From contig NZ_QOCL01000001.1 in assembly GCF_004006665.1 (NCBI RefSeq), positions 372,001-436,000 on the forward strand: 64,000 nt of DNA. The letters are read 5' to 3'. The number at the start of each line of letters is the position of its first letter. The first letter of the stretch is position 1. Positions 16,799-25,819 of this stretch are shown piece after piece. The stretch comes from Halobacteriovorax sp. HLS (GTDB taxonomy: Bacteria; Bdellovibrionota; Bacteriovoracia; Bacteriovoracales; Bacteriovoracaceae). The translations under genes and the position numbers were made by a program. The notes under the pieces were generated by a model. That model was not told the DNA's origin. It saw nothing but the letters and a program-made list of their open reading frames with translations, and did no database searches.

Positions 16799-16814
16799 TT
16801 AGCAGGAGTTATAT

Positions 16815-17258
16815 ATGGCAGATTTTATTTCAACAAAACATTTCATAGGTTTTCCTTGCACTCATAGACAATGGAAAGCTGATTCTCACTGTAGGTTTGT
16901 ACACGGTTACAGCAGATCATTCTATTTTGAGTTCAAATCAAAAGAACTAACGAAAGAAGGCTGGGTCGTGGATTTTGGTGGATTAAAAGAAGTTAAGGTT
17001 TGGTTAGATGATATGTTCGATCACACTTTCTTAGCTTCAAGTGATGATCCCGCCATGGAGACATTCAAGATTCTCGATAAAGAAGGTGTAATTCAACTTA
17101 GAGTCTTGCCTAATGCCGGAATGGAAGGAACTGCCGAATATGTTTACGAAAAAGTTAATCCAATGATTAAGTCCCTTACTAATAATCGAGCTTGGATAAG
17201 TCGACTAGAAGTAAGAGAAAATGAAAAAAACTCGGCGATCTACATACCTAATAACTAG
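16815..17258 (+). CDS. 6-carboxytetrahydropterin synthase-like protein (QueD/PTPS family)
   Basis: 147 residues. It has the family order STKHFIGFPCTHRQW, then CRFVHGYS, VVDFGGLK, DHTFL, and a C-terminal LEVRENEKNSAIY. The first histidines and the (H)VHGY motif would bind zinc, and the cysteine would be the catalytic base. It matches the QueD-like subgroup with PCTHRQW, so a role in the queuosine/7-deazaguanine route is likely. GTP cyclohydrolase FolE2 at 26287 could supply its substrate. AGGAG precedes the ATG by six bases. The 3' end overlaps the convergent protease gene by 11 bases. Confidence 0.85.
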   Translation: MADFISTKHFIGFPCTHRQWKADSHCRFVHGYSRSFYFEFKSKELTKEGWVVDFGGLKEVKVWLDDMFDHTFLASSDDPAMETFKILDKEGVIQLRVLPNAGMEGTAEYVYEKVNPMIKSLTNNRAWISRLEVRENEKNSAIYIPNN

Positions 17259-18099
17259 ATTCATTAAACCAGCAGGAGGCTCGTTCTCCTGCTAAGTCTA
17301 GATCTTTCTTTATACAGGCCCCAATAGTTATATCCTTATCATCCATTAAGTATGAGTAATCGATTTCACACTTAATAGCTGAAACAATAGTATCTAATCG
17401 ACACTGTGGACTAGGATGTTTTTGTAAAGTCGATGATGGATAAAATCTCTCATACTTACCTATCTCAGGAATAGAACCTCCAGACTTCAGTGAAGCGAAG
17501 AATCGAGTTGCCAAAAGACCGGAATAAACGACCTTCGAACAAACTTCGCCTTCACAAATTGATTTTACTCTGTCTTTAATCAAACTACTCTTTTGAGCCT
17601 CATAAACAGATATTCCTTCTGAATAAATCTTAGGTAAACACTTAGTCGCTGCAAAATAATCGGCCTGCCCTTCTACAGATGACCAACTTCTCTTACTACT
17701 TGCTCCACGAAAAGATTTAGGAGCACCTCCCATAAAGTGACCAAGCTCATGACAAAGAAGAAAATTTAAGACTTCTTCATTCATATCCGGATGCCTTAAA
17801 AGACCTCCCCTAATTCTTAGTATCGGGTTATTATCATCATCTCTAGAGCAAGATGCATTTACCCTATCATCCTCTAGATTAATATCAAAAATTAGTTTCT
17901 TACCATATTCTAGCCTGAGAGTTTCCCTCCATGCTTGTTCAAAATTATTTAAGACCTTTTGAAACCTTACAAGCTCAATTGAACTTGAGTTAACTCCCTT
18001 AAGTACCTTTCCAGAAGTTGGAAAGCGTAAACTATTTTCAGGAACAGAGGCCATAGCAAATGAAGAACAAAATAGAAATATTAAAGGTAACCGCTTCAT
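17248..18099 (-). CDS. Secreted HELGH zinc metalloprotease (M48-like)
   Basis: 283 residues from ATG 18099, which has AAAGGAG just upstream; the longer frame to 18162 has no such site. A signal peptide (KRLPLIFLFCSSFAMA) is followed by a helical region, the zinc site LCHELGHFMGG (His117, His121) and the downstream EGQADYFAA (Glu143), as in M48 peptidases. At least nine cysteines in the mature part suggest disulfides, as expected in the periplasm. No membrane spans follow, unlike Ste24. Substrate unknown. It is divergent from the secreted paralogue at 18248. Confidence 0.85.
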   Translation of the reverse strand: MKRLPLIFLFCSSFAMASVPENSLRFPTSGKVLKGVNSSSIELVRFQKVLNNFEQAWRETLRLEYGKKLIFDINLEDDRVNASCSRDDDNNPILRIRGGLLRHPDMNEEVLNFLLCHELGHFMGGAPKSFRGASSKRSWSSVEGQADYFAATKCLPKIYSEGISVYEAQKSSLIKDRVKSICEGEVCSKVVYSGLLATRFFASLKSGGSIPEIGKYERFYPSSTLQKHPSPQCRLDTIVSAIKCEIDYSYLMDDKDITIGACIKKDLDLAGERASCWFNESSY

Positions 18100-18247
18100 A
18101 AACTCTCCTTTGATATAGAATTTATCTTCCATTGCGAACATTTTAAACATGACATAAGTCATGAATTTATAGATCTTCTATCATTCACCGCCTTAAACGA
18201 TCTTTCTAAGCTCTACCTATAAATAAAAATATCCTATGGAGGGAATC

Positions 18248-18952
18248 ATGAAAAAGTTTCTATTAACACTACTTGCCCTGTCTTCTATTTCAGCGCTGGC
18301 TTCAACTCCTGTTGAAATACATGTTCCAGTAGATAATGTTTTTTCACCAAAAGGTTTTGACAGTAACGATAATGCAGAAGTTATTATCTCAGGATATTTA
18401 CCAAACTTATGTCATAAAGCACCAAGTACTTCATATAAAGTAATTGGTAATAAAATTCATATCGATGTAAAAGCATTAAAATATCATGAGTCAAACCCAT
18501 TCTGCCCTGAAGTTCAGGTTCCATTTGTTGAAGCTATCAATGTTGGAGTCTTAGATAAAGGTCTTTATGAAATCGTTGTTAATGAGAAAACTCGCTATGA
18601 AAAAGATGCATCCATTAGAATTGATGAATCAAGTAGTGATGCAATAGATGACTATATCTACGCCAATGTTGAATATATCGAAAGAAAAGATAATGGATCA
18701 AGAATTGTGGAATTGAGAGGCTATAACCCTAGCGACTGTTTTGAACTTGAAGAGATAAGTGTTATGAACAACGGAAAAGATGTCTATTCTATTCTACCTA
18801 GAATGAAGCAAGTCGCTGATTTCTGTCCAATGAAAATGGTTCCATTTAGCTATGAAATGGAGGTGCCGAATAATCTAAAAGCAAAGAGTGTACTTTTGCA
18901 TGTTAGATCAATGCAAGGAAAGTCAGTAAATTCAGTCTTTCCTAATCGCTAA
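18248..18952 (+). CDS. Secreted two-domain Cys-containing protein, paralogue A
   Basis: 234 residues from ATG 18248 (GGAGGG upstream). A signal peptide (MKKFLLTLLALSSISALA) precedes two similar halves. Each half has GY-x-P-x-x-C, later a CP-x(4,5)-PF motif, then a strand ending at V: SGYLPNLC with FCPEVQVPF, and RGYNPSDC with FCPMKMVPF. This suggests two Ig-like beta domains, each with one disulfide. Paralogue B at 19723 shares the layout and long identical stretches (SILPRM, CPMKMVPF, LLHVRSM). No named family is recognised. The pair brackets a P-loop ATPase gene on the opposite strand. Confidence 0.75.
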   Translation: MKKFLLTLLALSSISALASTPVEIHVPVDNVFSPKGFDSNDNAEVIISGYLPNLCHKAPSTSYKVIGNKIHIDVKALKYHESNPFCPEVQVPFVEAINVGVLDKGLYEIVVNEKTRYEKDASIRIDESSSDAIDDYIYANVEYIERKDNGSRIVELRGYNPSDCFELEEISVMNNGKDVYSILPRMKQVADFCPMKMVPFSYEMEVPNNLKAKSVLLHVRSMQGKSVNSVFPNR

Positions 18953-18958
18953 AAAACA

Positions 18959-18988
18959 AGGAGGGTCATTTATCAAAATGACCCTCCT
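18959..18988. terminator. Hairpin terminator shared by paralogue A and the ATPase gene
   Basis: A 13-bp perfect stem, AGGAGGGTCATTT with AAATGACCCTCCT, closes a 4-base loop. On the minus strand it runs into TTGTTTTTT, a good terminator. On the plus strand it runs into GAACTTTTT. The minus-strand stop codon of the ATPase lies inside the hairpin. Confidence 0.8.
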
Positions 18989-19565
18989 GAACTTTTTCAA
19001 AAGTATCAATAATAGCATCAAGACCCTCTCTAATCTTACTTAAAAAAGAGTCATTATTTGGTACAAAAATAAAATTAGGATGTTTACTCCAGATATCCCG
19101 AAGTTTCTTATCTAGTGCTACCGCCTCTTTTAACGATTCATTTCGAACAGGGTTTCCCCCTTCAATTGAAAGCCCACCAACTGCGGCTGTCTCAAAGAAT
19201 ACAACGGCATCATATCTATTTAGCTCAGCTTCATAAGTAGTGTTAAGATCTAAGAAATAACTCTGCGTATCTAGTGGCCAATATCCAGCCCCATCTAACG
19301 TCCCTCTATCACAGATTAAGACTCTGTTAGAGTAGAGTGTTTCGTGGAGAATTTCACTCTCCGTCTGAACACTGTATATTGCTCTTTGAATTGATTTAAC
19401 TCCATCAATATTATTAGTTCGGGGTAAACCTCCTGAAAAAAGTATTGTTGCAGACTCTGGAACAACTACAACCTTATCACCTAGCTCTCGTCTAAATAGA
19501 TCCGCTGCAGTTGTCTTTCCACCACCCGGACCACCTGTAAGACATATTTTTCTAACTTTATTCAT
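18966..19565 (-). CDS. P-loop ATPase/kinase-like protein (AAA_28 type)
   Basis: 199 residues from ATG 19565, which has GGGGA seven bases ahead. Walker A GGPGGGKTT lies at the N-terminus. VVVVPESATILFSGG and LICDRGTLDGAGYWP (a DRG-type magnesium site) follow. These are hallmarks of the AAA_28 group of small nucleoside-kinase-like ATPases. No DNA-binding domain or export signal is seen, so it is cytoplasmic; the phosphate acceptor is unknown. It runs opposite to the flanking secreted paralogues. Its last codons are encoded within the terminator hairpin at 18959-18988. Confidence 0.85.
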   Translation of the reverse strand: MNKVRKICLTGGPGGGKTTAADLFRRELGDKVVVVPESATILFSGGLPRTNNIDGVKSIQRAIYSVQTESEILHETLYSNRVLICDRGTLDGAGYWPLDTQSYFLDLNTTYEAELNRYDAVVFFETAAVGGLSIEGGNPVRNESLKEAVALDKKLRDIWSKHPNFIFVPNNDSFLSKIREGLDAIIDTFEKVQEGHFDK

Positions 19566-19722
19566 AATTATATCCCCTATTTCCCTAACGCTCAGTGGCG
19601 CAGATCTGATTACATAGATCATACTTCTAATCAAGATTAATCAGATTATACATGCTCTCAAATCATTCCCCAAGAAGAAGTATAAACCTACTATCTAGTT
19701 GAAAAGAAATAAGGAGGATCCT

Positions 19723-20418
19723 ATGAAAAAGTTATTCAAAATTATTGCAATGGCGTTAGCACTGATAATTGTCGCCGCTCCTGAAGCTGCAGTGATAATT
19801 GAAGATGTTCCAGTTGACCAAGTTTACTCACCAGAAGGTTATAAATCTAACGATGATGCAGAAGTCGTTATTAGAGGTTACTTGCCAGATCTTTGTTACA
19901 AATCACCACAAGCTAAAGTCGCTATAGAGGGTAAGAGAATCGATATATCTCTTCAGGCCTATAGAGAAATAGGAGAAAATGTTGTTTGTGCTGAGATGTT
20001 GTCAAACTTTCTAAAACCAGTTCCAGTAGGTGTCCTTGACAAAGGTAATTATGAAATCTTTGTTAATGGAAAACTTCAACCGAATCTAAAAATCGGAGAA
20101 TTTGATAGTGATGCAATCGACGATCGAGTTCTTGCCAATGTCCATAATGCTGTGGCAGATAGTGAAATGAAGATTGTAAAACTTCAAGGTTACAATCCAA
20201 GTGATTGTTATTCGCTAGATGAAGTAGAAATCATTAGTAATGGTAGCAATTCTTATTCAATTCTTCCAAGAATGAATAAACTAAACGACTACTGCCCAAT
20301 GAAGATGGTTCCTTTCGAAATAGAAGTTCAGGTTCCTGAAGAACTCGAAAGCGAATATATTCTACTTCATGTAAGATCAATGTACGGAAAATCAGTAAAT
20401 GCTCTAATTCGTAATTAA
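19723..20418 (+). CDS. Secreted two-domain Cys-containing protein, paralogue B
   Basis: 231 residues from ATG 19723 (AAGGAGG upstream). It has a signal peptide (KKLFKIIAMALALIIVAA). The body is colinear with paralogue A: VPVDQVYSPEGYKSND, RGYLPDLC, VLDKGNYEIFVNG, SDAIDD, QGYNPSDC, SILPRM, YCPMKMVPF, LLHVRSM. In the first half the CP...PF motif is changed (VCAEMLSNF), but the cysteine stays. Unknown function. Because it is so close in sequence to A and lies in the same orientation, a local duplication is likely, with the ATPase either inserted or already present between the copies. Confidence 0.75.
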   Translation: MKKLFKIIAMALALIIVAAPEAAVIIEDVPVDQVYSPEGYKSNDDAEVVIRGYLPDLCYKSPQAKVAIEGKRIDISLQAYREIGENVVCAEMLSNFLKPVPVGVLDKGNYEIFVNGKLQPNLKIGEFDSDAIDDRVLANVHNAVADSEMKIVKLQGYNPSDCYSLDEVEIISNGSNSYSILPRMNKLNDYCPMKMVPFEIEVQVPEELESEYILLHVRSMYGKSVNALIRN

Positions 20419-20440
20419 ATAAAACGTCTATTGAGCATAC

Positions 20441-20474
20441 GAGAAGGGAGGATTTATCCTCCCTCTCTTATTTA
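20441..20474 (+). terminator. Intrinsic terminator after paralogue B
   Basis: GAGA-AGGGAGGAT pairs with ATCCTCCCT-CTC around a very short loop, followed by TTATTT. It separates paralogue B from the convergent priA gene. Confidence 0.75.
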
Positions 20475-20484
20475 AGATAATACT

Positions 20485-22515
20485 TTAATAAATTTGATAA
20501 GGGTCAACATCAATCTTATAAGATATGGAACTAATTCTTACGTAAGATCCTTGAAAGAATTTAAGCAAATTGTGGAGATGATTTACATCATTTGATCTAA
20601 GTGCAATATACCAACAAAACTGATTCGCTCTTTTTTCTATCATGGCAGGACTTGGTCCAAGAATTTGTACATTTAAATTATTATCATTAATCGTTTTCTT
20701 AAGAGCATCACTGACTGAAATAATATTATCTACAAGCCTCTCTTTAAATCTAGAGTTAAAATAAATTACGGCCATTTTACTAAAAGGAGGAAATCTAGAA
20801 ATATCCCTTACAATAAGTTCATCATCATAGAATTCGTTAAAAGAATGCTTTTCTATATACTCAAAAAGCTTATTTTCGGGGCTCAGCGTCTGAACAACGA
20901 CTTTAGCGTCTGGCGAGTACCTTCCTGCCCTACCGTTAATCTGAGTAATCAACTGATAAGCTTTTTCAATCGCCCTAAAATCGGGAAAGTTCATAATGGA
21001 ATCTACACCTAAGACTACAACTAAATTAACTCTCTCAAAATTATGACCTTTCGAAAGCATTTGAGTTCCAACAAAGATATCAATTTCTTTATTATGAAAT
21101 CTCTTTAACTTATCTTCTAATTGCTTAACATTCTTAATCTCATCCCTATCAAATCTCTCAACAGTGTAATTAGCAAGCTTATCACTCAATATAGATTGAA
21201 TCTTCTCCGTTCCAAAACCCTTTTGAAGTAAACTCATATTTCCACATTCAGGGCAAATCTCTGGCATAGGGATTTCATATTCACTATGAGAACTAGATAG
21301 AACATTTCTTTGCTTGAAATAGCGAAGGGGTGTATTAGTATTTGGATCTTCGAACTTATGTCCGCATCCCCTACATTGGACATAATTAGCAAAACCAAGT
21401 CTATTAACGAAAACAAGAACTTGCTCTCCCCTTTCTAATCGAGATTCAATTTCTTCAAATGACTTTGGATGTATAGGCCACAGATCATCATCTTCAAAGT
21501 TATTCTGGGCCGTTCGTTTTGGTCCCTGTCTACAATCAACCAATTCAATTTTAGGGAAACTTCCTGATGCCCTTTTCTCTAAAGCGAAATAGTTTTGATT
21601 TTTACTTCCTTCTTTGAAAGTAAAATAGTTCTCAACCGTTGGAGTTGCTGAGCCCAAGACAATTGGACAATTTGAAAGTTGAGCTTTCTTTATTGCTACG
21701 TCTCTTCCATTATAAGGGCATCTATCACTTTGCTTAAAAGATTGGTCATGTTCTTCATCAACAATAACTAGGCCCAAGTCTTCAATTGGTAGAAAGACAG
21801 AACTACGAACTCCCATAACAACCACTGGAAGCTTATTTTCTTTAAGCTCTTTCCAAATAGCATTTTTTTCAGAATTGTTCACGCCACTATGATACGGAAA
21901 AACTTTACAGTTTAGAAACTTGGCAAATGTTTCAGTGAACTGAGGGGTTAAGTTAATCTCTGGAAGTAAAAATAAAACAGAGTTTCCATTATTGAGCGCT
22001 TCTTTCATTAAGCTTAGGTAAATCAAAGTTTTACCTGATCCAGTTACTCCATGAATATAGAATCGATCAAAACCGCTTCTTAATTTACTTGAGATATTTT
22101 CAAAAGCGAACGCTTGATCCGAATTCAACTCATGTTCTATAGGAAGACCTTGCCCTTCTACAAATGAGACTTTACGGGGCTTCTTTAATATTGTTGGTAA
22201 ACACTCTAAGATCGTCATACCTAAGTTATAATGGTAATAACGAGACATCCACTCATATAAAGACAGCTCTTTTTCAGAAAGAGAAAAGAGCTCATTTTCT
22301 TTAGTACCAATTTCTTTTAATTTGTATTTATCTAATTCACTCTGAACATCACTAGTAGTAAGTCCTGAGGCAACAACACATCCAGCGGCCTTTCTTTTGC
22401 CAAGAGGAACCTCAACGAGGTCCCCTCTTCGAATAGATATATTCTCAGGTAACTTATAGGTAAGTATCCCCTCTGCACCAGGATACTTTACAGCAACTTT
22501 GCAATAGAGATCCAC
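20485..22515 (-). CDS. priA: Primosomal protein N', replication restart helicase
   Basis: 676 residues (E. coli 732). It remodels stalled forks and reloads the replicative helicase. The 3'-end-binding N-terminal domain, Walker A GVTGSGKT, DEEH box, FVNRLGFAN and the helicase motifs GTQMLSKGHNF and QINGRAGR are all present. The zinc region has only two CxxC pairs (CRGC and CPEC), about 50 residues apart. The E. coli protein has four pairs binding two zinc ions. The gap is filled by a non-cysteine insert (TNTPLRYFKQRN). It starts at GTG 22515, six bases after cysS, and is probably coupled to it. Confidence 0.95.
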   Translation of the reverse strand: MDLYCKVAVKYPGAEGILTYKLPENISIRRGDLVEVPLGKRKAAGCVVASGLTTSDVQSELDKYKLKEIGTKENELFSLSEKELSLYEWMSRYYHYNLGMTILECLPTILKKPRKVSFVEGQGLPIEHELNSDQAFAFENISSKLRSGFDRFYIHGVTGSGKTLIYLSLMKEALNNGNSVLFLLPEINLTPQFTETFAKFLNCKVFPYHSGVNNSEKNAIWKELKENKLPVVVMGVRSSVFLPIEDLGLVIVDEEHDQSFKQSDRCPYNGRDVAIKKAQLSNCPIVLGSATPTVENYFTFKEGSKNQNYFALEKRASGSFPKIELVDCRQGPKRTAQNNFEDDDLWPIHPKSFEEIESRLERGEQVLVFVNRLGFANYVQCRGCGHKFEDPNTNTPLRYFKQRNVLSSSHSEYEIPMPEICPECGNMSLLQKGFGTEKIQSILSDKLANYTVERFDRDEIKNVKQLEDKLKRFHNKEIDIFVGTQMLSKGHNFERVNLVVVLGVDSIMNFPDFRAIEKAYQLITQINGRAGRYSPDAKVVVQTLSPENKLFEYIEKHSFNEFYDDELIVRDISRFPPFSKMAVIYFNSRFKERLVDNIISVSDALKKTINDNNLNVQILGPSPAMIEKRANQFCWYIALRSNDVNHLHNLLKFFQGSYVRISSISYKIDVDPYQIY

Positions 22516-22521
22516 TAGGAG

Positions 22522-23985
22522 TTAAACCTTAACATTCCATTTAACCCCATCTGGAGTATCTTGAAAGTCTATTCCTAATGCGTGAAGCTCATCTCTGGCC
22601 TGATCAGCAGACTCCCAGTCTTTATTAGCTCTTGCTTCATCTCTCTTGCTTGCAAGGGCATCTACAGTAGCTCGGTCTATCTTCTTTTCTTTAAGCATCA
22701 TCTCATCGATATCATATAGAAATTTAGAAGGAACTTCTTTAAAGAGTGCCATCATATCACCATAGCGACAAATCCATTCCTTGAGAGCATTAGCTGTTGT
22801 CCAAGAGTTTGGATCCTTCTTTTTCTTTAGAATATTGAGCGCATTAAAAGCTCGAATAACTTCAAAGATACTTGCAATCAATTCTCCGGTACCAAAATCA
22901 TCATTCATAGATTTTTTAATTTTAGCATCTTGCTGAATAAGTAATTGAGAAAACGTCTTATTTACTTTTCCAGCATCACTTTGCTCAAATTCAGATAAAA
23001 CAGTTTCAACCGTGTTTAAAGTTTCATAAACTCTTCTTAATCCAGAGATTGCCTGATGAATTTTATCATCACTCATAGTGAGTACACTTCTATAGTGGGC
23101 CGATAGCATTAAGAACTTTAGAACTTCGGGATGGTATTGATCCATAAAAGCGCGTCCCGTAATCACATTACCTAGAGATTTAGACATCTTTTCATTCTTC
23201 ATATTTATGAACTCATTGTGCATCCAATAGTTACAATATTTTTCACAATTACAACCTTCTCCCTGAGCAATTTCATTTTCATGATGAGGAAAAATTAAAT
23301 CTATTCCTCCCCCGTGAATATCAATTGTATTTCCAAGAATAGACTTAATCATTGCAGAACATTCAATATGCCATCCAGGTCTACCTTTTCCCCATGGAGA
23401 ATCCCAGCTAGGCTCACCTTCTTTAGATGGCTTCCATAGCACGAAATCATATGGATTCTTTTTTCTATTATCCACCTCTACGCGTTGACCAGCATTTAAA
23501 TCTTCCAAATTCTTATTTGAGAGTTTTCCGTAGTCAGAGAAGTTATCTAAAGAATAAAATACTTCGCCATCAACAACATAGGCCTTGTCATTTTTTACAA
23601 GAGTAGCAACGTACTCAACAATTTCATCCATAAACTCTGTTACTTTAGGATTGTGAGTATGTTTCTTAAGCCCAAGTCTATTGAAGTCTTTTTCAAACTC
23701 AGCAATAAATCTTTCAGAAATAACTGTTGAGTCCACGCCCTCAGCGATGGCCTTATTAATAATCTTGTCATCAACATCTGTATAATTATAAACAAAAGTT
23801 ACTTCATAGCCGCTTAGCTCAAGCCAATTTCTAACAAGGTTAAAAAATATAGCTCCTCTAAAGTTACCTATGTGAAGATAATCATAAACAGTAGGTCCAC
23901 ATAGATACATTTTCACTTTCCCTTCTTCGAGTGGTGTAAATGTCTCCTTAGAGTTACTCAATGTGTTATACAGTTTAATTGTCAT
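22522..23985 (-). CDS. cysS: Cysteinyl-tRNA synthetase
   Basis: 487 residues, the usual length. It charges tRNA-Cys. The HIGH-like motif LHIGNFRG, the zinc ligands beginning with YLCGPTVYD, WHIECSAM, HHENEIAQ and KMSKSLGN are all intact. It lies ahead of priA with a 6-base gap and is therefore the first gene of a two-gene minus-strand operon. Confidence 0.97.
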   Translation of the reverse strand: MTIKLYNTLSNSKETFTPLEEGKVKMYLCGPTVYDYLHIGNFRGAIFFNLVRNWLELSGYEVTFVYNYTDVDDKIINKAIAEGVDSTVISERFIAEFEKDFNRLGLKKHTHNPKVTEFMDEIVEYVATLVKNDKAYVVDGEVFYSLDNFSDYGKLSNKNLEDLNAGQRVEVDNRKKNPYDFVLWKPSKEGEPSWDSPWGKGRPGWHIECSAMIKSILGNTIDIHGGGIDLIFPHHENEIAQGEGCNCEKYCNYWMHNEFINMKNEKMSKSLGNVITGRAFMDQYHPEVLKFLMLSAHYRSVLTMSDDKIHQAISGLRRVYETLNTVETVLSEFEQSDAGKVNKTFSQLLIQQDAKIKKSMNDDFGTGELIASIFEVIRAFNALNILKKKKDPNSWTTANALKEWICRYGDMMALFKEVPSKFLYDIDEMMLKEKKIDRATVDALASKRDEARANKDWESADQARDELHALGIDFQDTPDGVKWNVKV

Positions 23986-24088
23986 ATCTTCTCCGTTTTT
24001 TATTCAATATTTAGCACAGCTATTTCTATTTTCAAGTCTAACATTGTACTATAAAGCCTGATTTTAAACGATTCGGAGCTTTAGAACT

Positions 24089-25414
24089 ATGGAAAAATTT
24101 GATTTAATTGTAAGAAATGGCAATTGCATCCTAGACACAGGTATTTTTGTTAAAGATATTGGAATTTCTAAGGGAAAAATTGTTTCAATAGCCGATCAAA
24201 TTAAAGAAGGTGCTCATCAAGAGATAGATGCTAGTGGAAAGCATGTCTTCCCTGGTATTATTGACACTCAGGTTCATTTCAGAGAACCGGGTCTCACCCA
24301 TAAAGAAGACCTAGAGAGCGGATCAAGTGCTGCAGTGCTAGGCGGAGTTACGACATTTCTTGAAATGCCCAACACAAATCCGGCCACTACAACAAAGAAG
24401 GCCATCGAAGAGAAAATAGCTCTTGCACAATCTAAATCCCACGCAAACTTCGGTTTTTTTATGGGGGCCACAAGTGACAACCTTGAAGAGCTTAAAAAGA
24501 TAAGTGAAATTAAAGGATGCTGCGGTATAAAAATTTTCCTTGGAAGCTCAACAGGTAATTTATTACTTTTTGAAAAGGGACCTATTGAGGAGATCTTTAA
24601 AAATACAAAAGGAATCATTGCCTTACACTCTGAAAATGAAGAGATGTTAGTTAGCAATAGCTCAATCAGAGATAATGCCGCTAGTGCTCACGATCATCCA
24701 AAATGGCGGAATGTAGAAACTGCTCTCAGTTCTACTTTAAGAATTATTCAAATAGCAAAACAATGTAATAGAAAAGTTCATGTTCTTCATATTACAACTC
24801 AAGAAGAGATTGAATTTCTTAAAAATAATAAAGATATCTGCACAGTAGAGGTTACGCCTCAGCACTTAACTTTAAGCGCACCTCAATGCTATGACAAACT
24901 TGGAACATACGCGCAGATGAACCCACCAATTAGAGAAGTGCACCACCGCGAAGCTTTATGGGTAGGTCTAAAAGATGGAACAGTAGATGTCATAGGATCA
25001 GACCATGCTCCTCACACTAAAGAGGAAAAGGACAAGGGGTACCCTAACTCACCTAGTGGTATGCCAGGAGTTCAAACAATTTTTCCAGTTCTATTGCATC
25101 ACTATGCAAATAAAAGATTAACTCTTGATGAAATCGTAAAGTTTATGTGTGTAAATCCTGCAAAACTATATGGCCTAAATAAAGGTCATATCAAAGAAGA
25201 GTATGATGCTGATCTAACTATAGTTGATTTAGAAAAAGAAGTTGAGATCCAAGACCAAGAAATGCTATCTAAATGTGGATGGACACCATTTAATGGAATG
25301 AAGTACCATGGAGAGATATCTCATACTATTGTAATGGGAAAAGTAGCGATGCAAAATGGGAAAATTAATAAGTCTGTTCTTGGTTTACCCGTTGAAGTAA
25401 ATAAGAGGTTATAA
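24089..25414 (+). CDS. pyrC: Dihydroorotase
   Basis: 441 residues, the length of the type I (PyrC/AllB-like) amidohydrolases. It closes carbamoyl aspartate to dihydroorotate in pyrimidine synthesis. Metal ligands: IDTQVHFREPG, the lysine in GIKIFLGSSTG, HSENEEM, HVLHITT, and the catalytic Asp in GSDHAPHTKEEK. SPSGMPGVQT identifies the dihydroorotase/allantoinase branch. Dihydroorotase is favoured because cdd follows with no gap, making a pyrimidine unit. Confidence 0.92.
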   Translation: MEKFDLIVRNGNCILDTGIFVKDIGISKGKIVSIADQIKEGAHQEIDASGKHVFPGIIDTQVHFREPGLTHKEDLESGSSAAVLGGVTTFLEMPNTNPATTTKKAIEEKIALAQSKSHANFGFFMGATSDNLEELKKISEIKGCCGIKIFLGSSTGNLLLFEKGPIEEIFKNTKGIIALHSENEEMLVSNSSIRDNAASAHDHPKWRNVETALSSTLRIIQIAKQCNRKVHVLHITTQEEIEFLKNNKDICTVEVTPQHLTLSAPQCYDKLGTYAQMNPPIREVHHREALWVGLKDGTVDVIGSDHAPHTKEEKDKGYPNSPSGMPGVQTIFPVLLHHYANKRLTLDEIVKFMCVNPAKLYGLNKGHIKEEYDADLTIVDLEKEVEIQDQEMLSKCGWTPFNGMKYHGEISHTIVMGKVAMQNGKINKSVLGLPVEVNKRL

Positions 25415-25819
25415 ATGAATGAAAATATAGATAAAGCTTTTAAAGTTGCCCTAGAAGCTAGAAGTAATGCACATGCACCTTACTCAAAGTTTCAAGTAGG
25501 TGCTGCGATCAAAGTAGTTGGAGACGACACAATCTATCCAGGATGCAATGTAGAAAACGCGAGCTATGGAGCAACTGTTTGTGCTGAGAGAAATGCAATA
25601 ATTGGAGCGGTAGCTAGAAATGGAAAAATTGAAATTGAGTATGTAGTTGTTGCTTGCAACACAGATCCAGTTACTGTGCCTTGTGCATTATGCCTGCAAG
25701 TAATTAGTGAGTTTGCGAAGCCAGAGATGCCAGTGTACTTAGGTGATTTAGAATCTGTCAAAAAGACTGTTTTATTTAAAGACTTACTTCCTATGCCATT
25801 TAATACTTTAGATTGCTAA
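25415..25819 (+). CDS. cdd: Cytidine deaminase
   Basis: 134 residues, homotetrameric-type length. It deaminates cytidine and deoxycytidine for pyrimidine salvage. The zinc motifs CAERNAI (with catalytic Glu) and PCALCLQV are present, along with PYSKFQVGAA and NVENASYGATVC for substrate binding. The second motif has PCALC in place of the common PCGxC. Its ATG follows the pyrC stop codon directly, with AAGAGGT inside the end of pyrC. It shares a CTAA stop-codon overlap with the convergent zinc ribbon gene. Confidence 0.95.
   Translation: MNENIDKAFKVALEARSNAHAPYSKFQVGAAIKVVGDDTIYPGCNVENASYGATVCAERNAIIGAVARNGKIEIEYVVVACNTDPVTVPCALCLQVISEFAKPEMPVYLGDLESVKKTVLFKDLLPMPFNTLDC

Noticed and set aside
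18248-20418. The paralogue-ATPase region as a mobile element or toxin-antitoxin locus
   Set aside because: There are no terminal repeats, transposase or recombinase, the base composition is like the neighbours, and both paralogues have export signals, which does not fit a toxin-antitoxin pair.
22522-23985. A truncated or frameshifted cysS or priA in the cysS-priA operon
   Set aside because: Both proteins have all expected motifs from N- to C-terminus; the shorter PriA comes from a compact zinc region and small deletions.
24274-24657. A 127-residue ORF on the minus strand
   Set aside because: It lies wholly inside pyrC, in antisense, with no family features.
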